Source of the DNA: Opitutaceae bacterium
GTDB taxonomy: Bacteria; Verrucomicrobiota; Verrucomicrobiia; Opitutales; Opitutaceae
DNA length: 12,150 nt
Direction of reading: 5' to 3'
Assembly (NCBI GenBank): GCA_005786775.1
Contig: SYDD01000302.1
Coordinates: forward strand, 1 to 12,150
In this document: one piece after another, positions 5,422-12,150 of the stretch
Layout: each line of letters begins with the position of its first letter
Position numbering within the stretch: the stretch's first letter is position 1
Position numbers and translations under genes: made by a program
The notes under the pieces: generated by a model
Told to the model about the DNA's origin: nothing
Database searches by the model: none
What the model saw: the letters and a program-made list of their open reading frames with translations, nothing else

Positions 5422-8400
5422 TCAGAACTCGAAGGAGTTCGTGATCGTCCACTTGTTCGGCTGCGGGATGCGGGCGCTGGCGACCTGCCCGTTGGGCTGG
5501 GCGGTAACCGCAATAAGGTCCTCCGTGCCGAAGACGTCGCGGACGTTGAGCTGCACGCTCCAGCGCACCTTTTCGGTGAGGAAGCGGCGGCCGAAACGGA
5601 ACCAGAGGTCGTAGTTGATCTGGGCGCTCCCGTAGTAGGGGCGGGTGACATCGTAGACCCAGGCGCCGGCGGCATTCTGCTTCGCGGGGAAGCCGGTAGC
5701 GACGCGGTCCTGCCAGCGGGCGGCGCCGCCGACGCTCCAGCCCTTGAGCGCACCGGTGCGGAAGTCGTAGTTCGTCACCGCGTTGAAGCGCCAGCGGCGC
5801 AGCTCCTGCACCGGCGAGCCGTTGGCGGCGAGCGCGTTCAGGTAGGGCACGTACATATTGATGATCGCGAGGTTCCCAAGCTGCGAGGTGCCGAACGAGT
5901 TGAAGTAGATGATGTCCTCGAGGCCCTCCATCTCGCGGATATTAGTCGCGAGCTTCCCGTTGCCGTCGGTCCAGAGGGGCAGGTTGCGGTTGATGAACTC
6001 GGTGAAATCCGCGCCCACATTGGCGCGACGGGCCTCTTGGCGCGCGGCGTTGAACGTGAGGCGCCAGTGCGGGAGCGGGTTGAACGTGCCTTCGAACTCC
6101 CAGCCTTCGGACACCGTATCGGCGACGTTGCCCACATTTGGCGGCCGCGTCGCGCTCCAGTTTCCGCCGTTGGGCGCCTGCGTGAAGCCCCAGGTCTGGG
6201 CGAGTAGCGGATCGACGGGGCGGAGCCACTCCTCGCGGGTACGCTGCGTGAACCAGAGGTTGCGCGCGGTAGTCTCGGCGGGCGTGAGCGAGGGGTTGAG
6301 GACGTTGGCCTGCGCGGGGTTGGTCAGGCCGGCGCGCAGCGGCAGGTAGCGCGGGTCGGCGGGCGTGAAGCCGAACCATTTGTTGATCACCACCTCGCTG
6401 GTGTTGGAGCCGCGGAGGCCGTTCATCGCGCGGACCGCGTCGTTGCCGGGCCAGAACGTATTGTAGAAGGTTGCGGAGTCGTTCGTCTGCGTGGTGCGGT
6501 AGCGGTTCACGCGCAGGGTGAATTTCCGCTCGAGCGCCGAGAGGGTGACCCCGAGGTCCTTAGTGCGGCCGGCGGGCGGGGCGAACGGGCGGCCGTAAAC
6601 ATCCGCGATCGTCGACGAGGGGCGGAAGTTGCGCGCCTCGTTGTACGAAAGACTCAGGTCGGTGCCGCGCGGCAGCCGGCGGCGGACCCAGTCGGGCGCG
6701 TGCAGCACCCCGCTCCAGCTCACGGTGGAGTCCTTGGCGTAGATCGTGGGCCGCTCAGGCAGGTTCCAGGCGGGATTGAACGGGTCGGTCTCGCCGGTGC
6801 CCGAGGCGAGCCGGGCGGGGCCGGCGTCGCGGAGGTCGAACTCGTCCTCGCGCCAGCCGACGAGGCCGACGAGCTTGTCCCCGAGCAGGTAGCCCTGCCA
6901 GATGGCGGACTGGCTGCGGGTGGTGTTGGCGTTCTTGGAGGCGCCGGAGTAGAGCTTGCTGATGTCCCGCTCGCCGGCGGAGATCGTGGTGACGGGTACG
7001 CGGACCATCTGGTTCACGCGGGCGTCGAAGAGCAGCGCGGTGCCGGAGCTCTGGGGCACGTGGAGGGCGGTGATGCCGCTAATGCCGGCGCCCGCGGGTG
7101 AGTTCAGCTGGGCGATGGAGGGCCCGAGGTAGTGGATGGCGGCGTAAGAGGGGTAGGTGGTCGCGGCGGGGTTGTTGGCGTAGACGTTGAGGTCGAGGCC
7201 GTAGGAGTAGCCGTTGATGCTGCGGTTGAAGGTGGCGTTGCGCTGGTTGGTCCAGGTACCGGTGAACACGTGGCGTCCGAGGTGGCGCTGCCAGCCCGGG
7301 CGGCGGCGGAGGTCGAGCGTGGCGTAGGCCGTGGCGCGCTTGGCCTCGCGGGTGACCTCGGAGAAGTTGTTGCCGATGGAGTCGGAGGCGACGTACGGCC
7401 GGCCGAAGTTCGGGTTGGGCGCGCCGTCGACGAGCTTGGTGTTGAAATCCACGAACAGCGTGTACGCGTCGAAGCCGAACACCCCGAAGTTCTCGCGGTT
7501 GAAGGTCTGGCGGTCGTAGGCCAGTTCGATGCCCACGAGGTCGCGCAGGAACGTCTGGCGGAAGGTGGCGTTGAGGGCGCGGAAGTCCGATTCCTCGCGC
7601 TTGTTGGGCCCGTCGAGGAGGACGTCGTAGAAGTTGAAGGTCGAGGGGTCGCGGATCTCCTGGTAGCGCCAAAGGCCGGTGTAAGCTTGGCCCGGGGGCG
7701 CGAACTGGCGGTTGAGGAAGAAATTCGGGTTGTTGCCCTGCGCGGCATAGGCGCCGATCGCGTACCAGGAGACGAATGGCGTGCCGCCCCGGCTGATCAT
7801 GAACGGCGGGACGCCGTTGCCGCCCTGCGTGGCCGAGGCGGGGTCGGTGAAGACCGCGCCCACCTGGCCAAACCAGCGTCCGGGCGCGCCGAGGTGCGCG
7901 AAGAGCAGCGGATTGGTCGTGACCGCGGTGGGGTTGGTGGGGTCGACCGCCGCCTTGTTCAGCACGCTGTACCAGGCCGTGAGGCCGTCCTGCGGCGGAG
8001 TGGGCCGGGGGCGGTTCGAGCGCGTGTAGCCGCCCTCATAGCTGACCTGGAACTGGGTGAGCCCGTCGCGGAGTAGGCGCGGCTCCCACTTGGCGGTGAC
8101 GAAGGCGCGGCGGTCGTCCTCGAAGGCCGGCTTCTGCCGGTAGCCCTCGGACTTGTTCAGGGCGATGAAGCGCACGCCGAGCCGGCCCGCGACGACGGCC
8201 TGGTTCACGTCCAGCACCTCGCGGTGGCTGCCGAAGCGGCCGAGCGCGCTGCTGAAGGCCCAGCTGTTGCGGCCGAGCTGAGCGGACTTGAGCTGGTTGT
8301 TGATGATGCCGGCGGGGCTGCCGAGGCCGAAGAGGATCGCGTTGGCGCCGCGCGAGATGTCCACCCGCTCCGTGTTGTAGGAATCCAGCGGGATGTTGGT

Positions 8401-8850
8401 CAGGAAGAAGTCCCGCGTGAGGTCAGCGCCGGCGAGGCCGCGGACGCGCGTGGAGTTCTGGGGGTTCTGGAGCAGCGACTCGGCGCTCGAGAAGCGGTTG
8501 CCGGTGTCGACGCCGGAGAAGTTGCCCTCGAAGCCGCCCGCCTCGGTGCTGGTGGTGTAGACGAGGAAGTCGCGCGCGTTGGTGGAGGCGGTGTCCAGGA
8601 GGAACTGGGACGTCACCACCGAGATGGCGGCGCCGACGTCGCGGAGGTCCGTGCGCAGGCGGGTGCCGGCGAGGGTCGAGGTGGCCGCGTAGCCGCGGTC
8701 TTGGGTCTCCTCGACAACGAATGGGGTGAGCGTGAGGGGAACCTCGTCCGCGGAGGCGGGCGGGCGCGGCGCGGGGAGCGCCTGGGCGCGGACGGCGGCG
8801 GGGAGGCACAGCACGGCCGCCACGAGGAGGGGGGGCAGGGTGGTCTTCAT
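5422..8850 (-). CDS. TonB-dependent outer membrane receptor (Opitutaceae type)
   Basis: This 1142-residue protein should be a 22-strand outer-membrane barrel with a periplasmic plug that imports a ligand using TonB energy. The start at 8850 (MKTTLPPLLVAAVLCLPAAVRAQA) gives a clear signal peptide; the frame stays open upstream to 9384, but that part overlaps the kinase gene and is not protein-like. A Pro-rich linker leads to LTLTPFVVEE (39-48), the likely TonB-contact region. The plug follows, with DVGAAISVVTSQFL (71-84), RVRGL (135-139) and ERVDISRGANAILFGLGSPAGIIN (161-184, typical plug end). The remaining residues have the alternating aromatic pattern of barrel strands. The C-terminus ends in NSFEF, the terminal Phe expected for barrel insertion by BAM. 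There is no N-terminal carboxypeptidase-like or STN domain. The ligand cannot be predicted; related bacteria carry many paralogues, commonly for glycans or siderophores. Confidence 0.95.
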   Translation of the reverse strand: MKTTLPPLLVAAVLCLPAAVRAQALPAPRPPASADEVPLTLTPFVVEETQDRGYAATSTLAGTRLRTDLRDVGAAISVVTSQFLLDTASTNARDFLVYTTSTEAGGFEGNFSGVDTGNRFSSAESLLQNPQNSTRVRGLAGADLTRDFFLTNIPLDSYNTERVDISRGANAILFGLGSPAGIINNQLKSAQLGRNSWAFSSALGRFGSHREVLDVNQAVVAGRLGVRFIALNKSEGYRQKPAFEDDRRAFVTAKWEPRLLRDGLTQFQVSYEGGYTRSNRPRPTPPQDGLTAWYSVLNKAAVDPTNPTAVTTNPLLFAHLGAPGRWFGQVGAVFTDPASATQGGNGVPPFMISRGGTPFVSWYAIGAYAAQGNNPNFFLNRQFAPPGQAYTGLWRYQEIRDPSTFNFYDVLLDGPNKREESDFRALNATFRQTFLRDLVGIELAYDRQTFNRENFGVFGFDAYTLFVDFNTKLVDGAPNPNFGRPYVASDSIGNNFSEVTREAKRATAYATLDLRRRPGWQRHLGRHVFTGTWTNQRNATFNRSINGYSYGLDLNVYANNPAATTYPSYAAIHYLGPSIAQLNSPAGAGISGITALHVPQSSGTALLFDARVNQMVRVPVTTISAGERDISKLYSGASKNANTTRSQSAIWQGYLLGDKLVGLVGWREDEFDLRDAGPARLASGTGETDPFNPAWNLPERPTIYAKDSTVSWSGVLHAPDWVRRRLPRGTDLSLSYNEARNFRPSSTIADVYGRPFAPPAGRTKDLGVTLSALERKFTLRVNRYRTTQTNDSATFYNTFWPGNDAVRAMNGLRGSNTSEVVINKWFGFTPADPRYLPLRAGLTNPAQANVLNPSLTPAETTARNLWFTQRTREEWLRPVDPLLAQTWGFTQAPNGGNWSATRPPNVGNVADTVSEGWEFEGTFNPLPHWRLTFNAARQEARRANVGADFTEFINRNLPLWTDGNGKLATNIREMEGLEDIIYFNSFGTSQLGNLAIINMYVPYLNALAANGSPVQELRRWRFNAVTNYDFRTGALKGWSVGGAARWQDRVATGFPAKQNAAGAWVYDVTRPYYGSAQINYDLWFRFGRRFLTEKVRWSVQLNVRDVFGTEDLIAVTAQPNGQVASARIPQPNKWTITNSFEF

Positions 8851-8861
8851 AAGGCAGGGTG

Positions 8862-8875
8862 CGCCGGAACCGGCG
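8862..8875 (-). repeat. Hairpin in leader of the TonB receptor gene
   Basis: CGCCGG (8862-8867) and CCGGCG (8870-8875) are perfect inverted arms with a two-base spacer. As a folded RNA the inner pair would open to give a four-base loop. The element ends 11 bases before the receptor start codon, so it could hide the ribosome binding site, which is otherwise not recognisable. Its arms equal those at 1737-1753. Confidence 0.4.
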
Positions 8876-8882
8876 GGAGAGT

Positions 8883-8906
8883 AAAAACGTACGCCGCAGT
8901 CGCGGC
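8883..8906 (-). terminator. Candidate intrinsic terminator after the kinase gene
   Basis: Read on the - strand, GCCGC, loop GACT, GCGGC (8906-8893) is followed five bases later by TTTTT (8887-8883), one of very few T runs in the region. It starts about 20 bases after the kinase stop and about 30 bases before the receptor start. The stem is short and the T tract is offset, so it is a modest candidate. If active, it uncouples the receptor from the kinase. Confidence 0.45.
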
Positions 8907-8926
8907 TTGGCCAGAGCGGAATCGCC

Positions 8927-9589
8927 TCAGCAGCGCCGCGGCCGCGGAAGCAGGTCGAGGATGCGGCGGCTGAGGTCCGCGAGGGCCTTGTCCTCCAGCT
9001 CGCCGCCCACCACGACGTGGGCCCGTTCGCGCTGGGGCGCCACGTGGCGCCGGAACATCGGCTCGACCTGCTCCCGCCATTGGCGCCGCACGGAGGTGGC
9101 GGTGCGGCCGCGCTCCTGCGTGTCCCGCTCGAGCCGCCGTTCCCGCCGCACGGGTGTGGCGGTGTCGCGGTAGATCCGAAGGTCGAACCGTTCGCGGAGG
9201 GCGGGGCGGACCCACGGCCAGAGCCCCTCGACCAACACCACGGGGCGCGGGGCCCAGCGGCGGGACTGGCCGTGGCGGGTGTGGCGCGTGAAGTCATACC
9301 GGGGGACCGGCGGTCGCCCGCCCGCGGCGATCCCGTCGAGCACGGCGGCGAGCGCCGCCCAGTCGATCGCGGCGGGCCGGTCAAAGTTGCGCCGCGCGCG
9401 CCGCGCGGGGGTCAGGTGGCCCAGATCCTGGTAGAAGTCGTCCAGGGACAGGAGCGCCGCGCGGCGGCCAAGGCGGCGGCGCAGGGCGTGCGCGAGCCAC
9501 GTCTTGCCCGAGCCGCTCCCGCCGGCGATCGCCACGAGCACGACGCGGGGCGCGCGGCCGGAGCGGGAGGTGGGACGGGCGGGAGGCAT
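8927..9589 (-). CDS. Uridine kinase-like P-loop kinase
   Basis: This 220-residue cytoplasmic protein has the length and motif order of the uridine kinase / phosphoribulokinase family, which phosphorylates a nucleoside or related small molecule with ATP or GTP. Visible motifs are Walker A GGSGSGKT (23-30), LDDFYQDLGHL (49-59), NFDRPAAIDW (68-77), the substrate-binding PRYDFTRHTR (96-105), Walker B-like VVLVEGLW (117-124), and the lid RRLERDTQERGR (151-162). The last part (QWREQVEPMFRRHVAPQRERAHVVV) matches the usual Udk segment before the final strand. ATG 9589 (MPPARP) starts just before the first strand; the frame is open further upstream but that would run through the divergent promoter region. 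It is divergent from the thioredoxin gene and lies upstream of the TonB receptor on the same strand. The family is confident; uridine as substrate is inferred. Confidence 0.85.
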   Translation of the reverse strand: MPPARPTSRSGRAPRVVLVAIAGGSGSGKTWLAHALRRRLGRRAALLSLDDFYQDLGHLTPARRARRNFDRPAAIDWAALAAVLDGIAAGGRPPVPRYDFTRHTRHGQSRRWAPRPVVLVEGLWPWVRPALRERFDLRIYRDTATPVRRERRLERDTQERGRTATSVRRQWREQVEPMFRRHVAPQRERAHVVVGGELEDKALADLSRRILDLLPRPRRC

Positions 9590-9732
9590 CGGGAAATCCG
9601 GCCGCGAGCGTGCCGCCCGCCGGCCGGTTGTCGAATCCGCGCTGGCGCCTGCGGGATTGCGATCCGCGCCCCGCCCGCCAGCGTCGCGGACAGTGACGCG
9701 CCGCGGTCGCGGTCCCGCCACCTCCCTCCCCG
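9590..9732. promoter_or_regulatory. Divergent intergenic region with long imperfect palindrome
   Basis: These 143 bases separate the start codons of the kinase (- strand) and the TlpA-like gene (+ strand) and must hold both promoters. CGCTGGCG (9640-9647) and CGCCAGCG (9676-9683) are perfect 8-base inverted arms. Between them GCGGGAT and ATCCGC pair with one bulge, so the whole stretch of about 9638-9686 can fold as one long interrupted hairpin or act as a two-fold-symmetric operator. No convincing -35/-10 pair could be named. Confidence 0.45.
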
Positions 9733-10848
9733 ATGCGCTCCCCGTCCCTCCCGCGTTGCCTGTTCCTGCTGGCCGCCCTCGGCGTGGCGCCCTTGCCGGC
9801 GGCCGATAAGTCCCCCGCCGATGCCGCCTTCGAGGCGGCCCGCACCGCCATCGTGACCCCTAACCCCGAGGGCGAGCCGGCCCTCGCGGCCGGGTTCACT
9901 TTCCTGCTCGGGTTCCCGGAAGATTCCCGCACGCGCGGGCTGCTGCCGGCGCTCGAGGCGCTCGGCGAACGCCTGCCGGAGGCCGCGCGCGCCGGCTACC
10001 GCGCCGCCTACGCCCAGCGCATCGAGTCCGCCCTCGCGCGCAAGGACCTGCCCGCGGCGGCCCGCGAGGGGATCCTCTCCGGGGTCGCCTCCGCGGCGCT
10101 GAGCCGACAACTCGATGCCGAGCAGCCGGACCCCGCCGCCCTGGCCGGACCCCTGCGCACGTTGGAGGAGCAGTTCCCCGCCTCGAAGGCCCTGCCCGCG
10201 CTACGTCTGGGCGAGGCGAAGCTCCTCGCTGCGCGTGACCCGGAGGCCGGTCTCGCGCGGATGCGCGCCCTCGCCTCCAGTCCGGACCCCGAGATCGCCC
10301 GGCAGGCGGCGGCTGAAGTGCGGATGGTCGACCTACGGACGAAGCCGCTCGAGCTGAAGTTCACCGCCGTCGACGGGCGCGAGGTGGACGTGGCGCGGCT
10401 CCGCGGTAAGGTTGTCCTGATCGACTTCTGGGCTACGTGGTGCGGCCCTTGCATCGCCGAGCTCCCCAATCTGCTCCGCGTCTACGAGCAGTATCACCCC
10501 CAAGGGTTCGAGATCGTCGGGATCTCGTTCGAGAACTCTGGGATCGTGGACGAGGAGACCCGACGCAATCCCCGCAACGCCGGCCGCCCGCTCGATACCC
10601 CGGAGCAAGCCGCGGCCAAGCTCGCGGCCGCGCGGAAGAAGCTCACCGACTTCACGCGGGACCGGAAGATGCCGTGGCCGCAGCAGTTCGACGGCCGCTA
10701 CTGGGACAACGAGTTCGGCCGGCAATTCAACATCCGCAGCATCCCCGCCATGTTTCTCCTCGACCGCGAGGGTCGCATCGTCGACACGAACGCACGCGGG
10801 GCGCGGCTGGAACCCCAGGTGCGCCGGCTGCTCGGGCTGCAACCGTGA
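9733..10848 (+). CDS. Exported TlpA-like thioredoxin with long alpha-helical N-terminal region
   Basis: This 371-residue protein is a cell-envelope thiol-disulphide oxidoreductase. MRSPSLPRCLFLLAALGVAPLPA is a signal peptide. Residues about 26-195 are rich in Ala, Glu, Leu and Arg and look helical, possibly TPR-like; no known domain was recognised there. The C-terminal TlpA/ResA-type thioredoxin domain starts near 207. It has GKVVLIDFWATWCGPC with the active-site WCGPC at 236-240, the EIVGISFE strand (260-267), and the cis-proline segment SIPAMFLLDREG (Pro338). Between the strand and the following helix lies an insertion rich in Asn/Arg/Pro (about 269-297), longer than I expect in this family. 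ATG 9733 follows a CT-rich leader with no clear Shine-Dalgarno. Its TGA stop overlaps the GTG start of the next gene, so the two are almost certainly co-translated; it may keep that protein's cysteine reduced. The fold is confident; the partner is inferred. Confidence 0.9.
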   Translation: MRSPSLPRCLFLLAALGVAPLPAADKSPADAAFEAARTAIVTPNPEGEPALAAGFTFLLGFPEDSRTRGLLPALEALGERLPEAARAGYRAAYAQRIESALARKDLPAAAREGILSGVASAALSRQLDAEQPDPAALAGPLRTLEEQFPASKALPALRLGEAKLLAARDPEAGLARMRALASSPDPEIARQAAAEVRMVDLRTKPLELKFTAVDGREVDVARLRGKVVLIDFWATWCGPCIAELPNLLRVYEQYHPQGFEIVGISFENSGIVDEETRRNPRNAGRPLDTPEQAAAKLAAARKKLTDFTRDRKMPWPQQFDGRYWDNEFGRQFNIRSIPAMFLLDREGRIVDTNARGARLEPQVRRLLGLQP

Positions 10849-12150
10849 CCCGCCGCGCGCAGACGCGGCGGGAATTTCTGCGCTTGGGCCTTGCTGGCGT
10901 CGGGGCGGTTCCCTGGCTGGCTTCCGGATGCGCGGGTCCGGGCGCGGCGGCGTTGGCGCCCGCGGACGGCCCCGCGGTCTTTGTGATCCTGTCGGGCGGC
11001 GGCACGCCCCTGACCAACAATTACTCGCAATACCTGCAGGCGCGCGCGTGGGCTGGGTGGCTGGCGCGGACCCGGCCGGCGGCGCCGCGGTGGTGTTTCT
11101 TCGGAGTGGGCAACCGCGAGGGCTCCCCGGCGGTGCTGCCGGACACCTATCGCGAGGTGGAGCGCGACGGCGGTTACGAGCCGGAATGGCTTCCGGGATT
11201 CCTCCCGGACAACCGGCCCGCGACCCGCGAGTCCCTGTTCCGCGCCCTGCGGGAGGAGATCCTGCCGCTCGTGCGCGGCGGCGGCACCCTGTTCCTGCTG
11301 GTGGGCGACCACGGGGAACTGGCCGGCCGGGACGCGGCGCAGGAGAGCGCGATCACCCTCTGGCAATGGAAGCGTGGCGGCCGCCAAGGCTGGCGCACCG
11401 ACAATACGGAGGTGCTCGGTGTCGCGGACCTGCGGCGGGAGCTCGCCGCGGGGCTGGGCCGCGGGCGCGTGGTGTTCGGGATGACGCAGTGCCATTCGGG
11501 CGGATTCCACGAGCTGGCCGTCCCGCGCGCGCTGGTGCCGCCGCGGGCGTGGTTCAGCCGCGTCCCCGACGGGATCTCCGGCCGCCCGGCGCGGCTGCAG
11601 TTGGCGGCGGCGGGGTTCACGGCCACGGATCAGGCTTCGCCGGCGGCGGGCTGCGAACCCGACCCGGAGCCCGACCGTTGGGCGGGTTACGAGCGGTTCT
11701 TCCCGGAGGCGCTGCTCGGGTCCGACCTGATGACCGGTGTCGTCCGCGGCGCGCCGGCGCCGACGCTCGACGCGGCCCACGCGGCGGCCGTGCTGGTCGA
11801 CCACACCATCGACAAGCCGCGGTCGACGTCCGAGCACTACCTGGAGGCGTGGGCCCGCGTGATCGAGGAGCGGCTGGCGACCACCCTCGCGGTCACCGAA
11901 CCGGTCCAGCGGGCCGTGGCGGCCTTCCAGCGTGCGGTCGACACGGGCGAGGCGGAGGGCGCGGATCCGGGCTGGGTGGCGTTGCGGGAGCGGTACGGTC
12001 GTTTCCAGACCGCGCTGATCGCACAGCTCCCGACCGGCCGGGCGCTGCTCCAATTGGGCGACCGCCGGCGGCTCACCGCGGCGTTGCGGCCGGTGGCGGA
12101 ACCCGCGCGCGACGCGGGTGCCCGGCGGCGGAACGCGCTCACCGCGGCCC
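10845..12150 (+). CDS. Putative Tat-exported lipoprotein with caspase-like (clan CD) peptidase domain, 5' part
   Basis: The frame is open from GTG 10845 to the right edge, at least 435 residues with no stop. GTG overlaps the TGA of the thioredoxin gene (GTGA), showing translational coupling. The N-terminus has a twin-arginine motif TRREFLR (7-13), a short hydrophobic stretch, and a lipobox-like LASGC with Cys29, so it looks like a Tat-exported lipoprotein. The mature part begins with a predicted strand AVFVILSGGG (44-53). It then shows the two hallmarks of the caspase/legumain fold: a hydrophobic strand before His in LFLLVGDHGE (His156) and one before Cys in VVFGMTQCHSGGFHEL (Cys216). ATDQASPAAGC near 260-270 may shape the substrate pocket. 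Other cysteines in view are 84 and 270. Residues from about 330 onward are helical and unrecognised. I infer a cysteine peptidase; activity and target are unknown, and it may be a degenerate or structural homologue. Confidence 0.78.
   Translation, partial: MTRRAQTRREFLRLGLAGVGAVPWLASGCAGPGAAALAPADGPAVFVILSGGGTPLTNNYSQYLQARAWAGWLARTRPAAPRWCFFGVGNREGSPAVLPDTYREVERDGGYEPEWLPGFLPDNRPATRESLFRALREEILPLVRGGGTLFLLVGDHGELAGRDAAQESAITLWQWKRGGRQGWRTDNTEVLGVADLRRELAAGLGRGRVVFGMTQCHSGGFHELAVPRALVPPRAWFSRVPDGISGRPARLQLAAAGFTATDQASPAAGCEPDPEPDRWAGYERFFPEALLGSDLMTGVVRGAPAPTLDAAHAAAVLVDHTIDKPRSTSEHYLEAWARVIEERLATTLAVTEPVQRAVAAFQRAVDTGEAEGADPGWVALRERYGRFQTALIAQLPTGRALLQLGDRRRLTAALRPVAEPARDAGARRRNALTAA

Noticed and set aside
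7132..8076. Open frame on the + strand (314 residues, Val/Gly/Glu-rich)
   Set aside because: Antisense to the TonB receptor barrel; repetitive composition reflects reverse reading of receptor codons.
8851..9384. Upstream extension of the TonB receptor frame
   Set aside because: The extra residues overlap the kinase gene in another frame, are low-complexity, and would bury the signal peptide that begins at 8850.
10698..12053. Long open frame on the - strand (451 residues)
   Set aside because: It is antisense to the caspase-like gene and the end of the thioredoxin gene. Its translation is Arg/Pro/His-rich low-complexity sequence with no motif, typical of a shadow frame in GC-rich DNA.
1..12150. 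CRISPR array, tRNA, rRNA, insertion sequence or phage genes
   Set aside because: No regularly spaced repeats, cloverleaf-like sequence, transposase motifs or flanking inverted repeats were seen on either strand.

Overview
The window is very GC-rich, protein-dense bacterial DNA. The organism is most likely a member of Verrucomicrobiota, family Opitutaceae or a close relative. This is inferred from the large TonB-dependent receptor, whose N-terminus (TPFVV, then GYAATSTLAGTR, then TDLRDVGAAISVVT) is typical of that group. The mix of SGNH hydrolase, PQQ-dependent aldose dehydrogenase fused to cytochrome c, and mandelate-racemase-like enzyme fits the same group. No RNA genes, insertion sequences, phage genes or CRISPR arrays were seen.

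Layout. From 1 to 5388 everything is on the + strand: the 3' end of an enolase-superfamily gene (1-417), a secreted SGNH/GDSL hydrolase (465-1724), a secreted cytochrome c / PQQ sugar dehydrogenase fusion (about 1772-3235), a strong hairpin (3244-3269), and a Ski2-like superfamily 2 helicase with a cysteine cluster (3304-5388). A convergent junction carries a G-run tract and a perfect hairpin (5358-5415). On the - strand follow a 1142-residue TonB-dependent receptor (5422-8850) and, upstream of it in transcription order, a uridine-kinase-like P-loop kinase (8927-9589). A 143-base divergent intergenic region with a long imperfect palindrome separates the kinase from a + strand pair: an exported TlpA-like thioredoxin (9733-10848) and, overlapping its stop codon, a putative Tat-exported lipoprotein with a caspase-like His/Cys dyad (10845 to beyond the right edge).

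How the genes may work together. The first three genes look like catabolism of plant or algal carbohydrate: de-esterification by the SGNH enzyme, periplasmic aldose oxidation by the PQQ enzyme with a built-in haem acceptor, and an enolase-superfamily sugar-acid enzyme. The TonB receptor would import an unknown ligand. The most unusual parts are the thioredoxin plus caspase-like lipoprotein gene pair, which suggests a redox-supported cell-envelope cysteine peptidase, and the helicase whose Cys-x2-Cys-x5-Cys motif with one further Cys resembles the iron-sulphur signature of AddB/Cas4-type proteins. Functions are inferred from motifs read by eye; no database search was possible.
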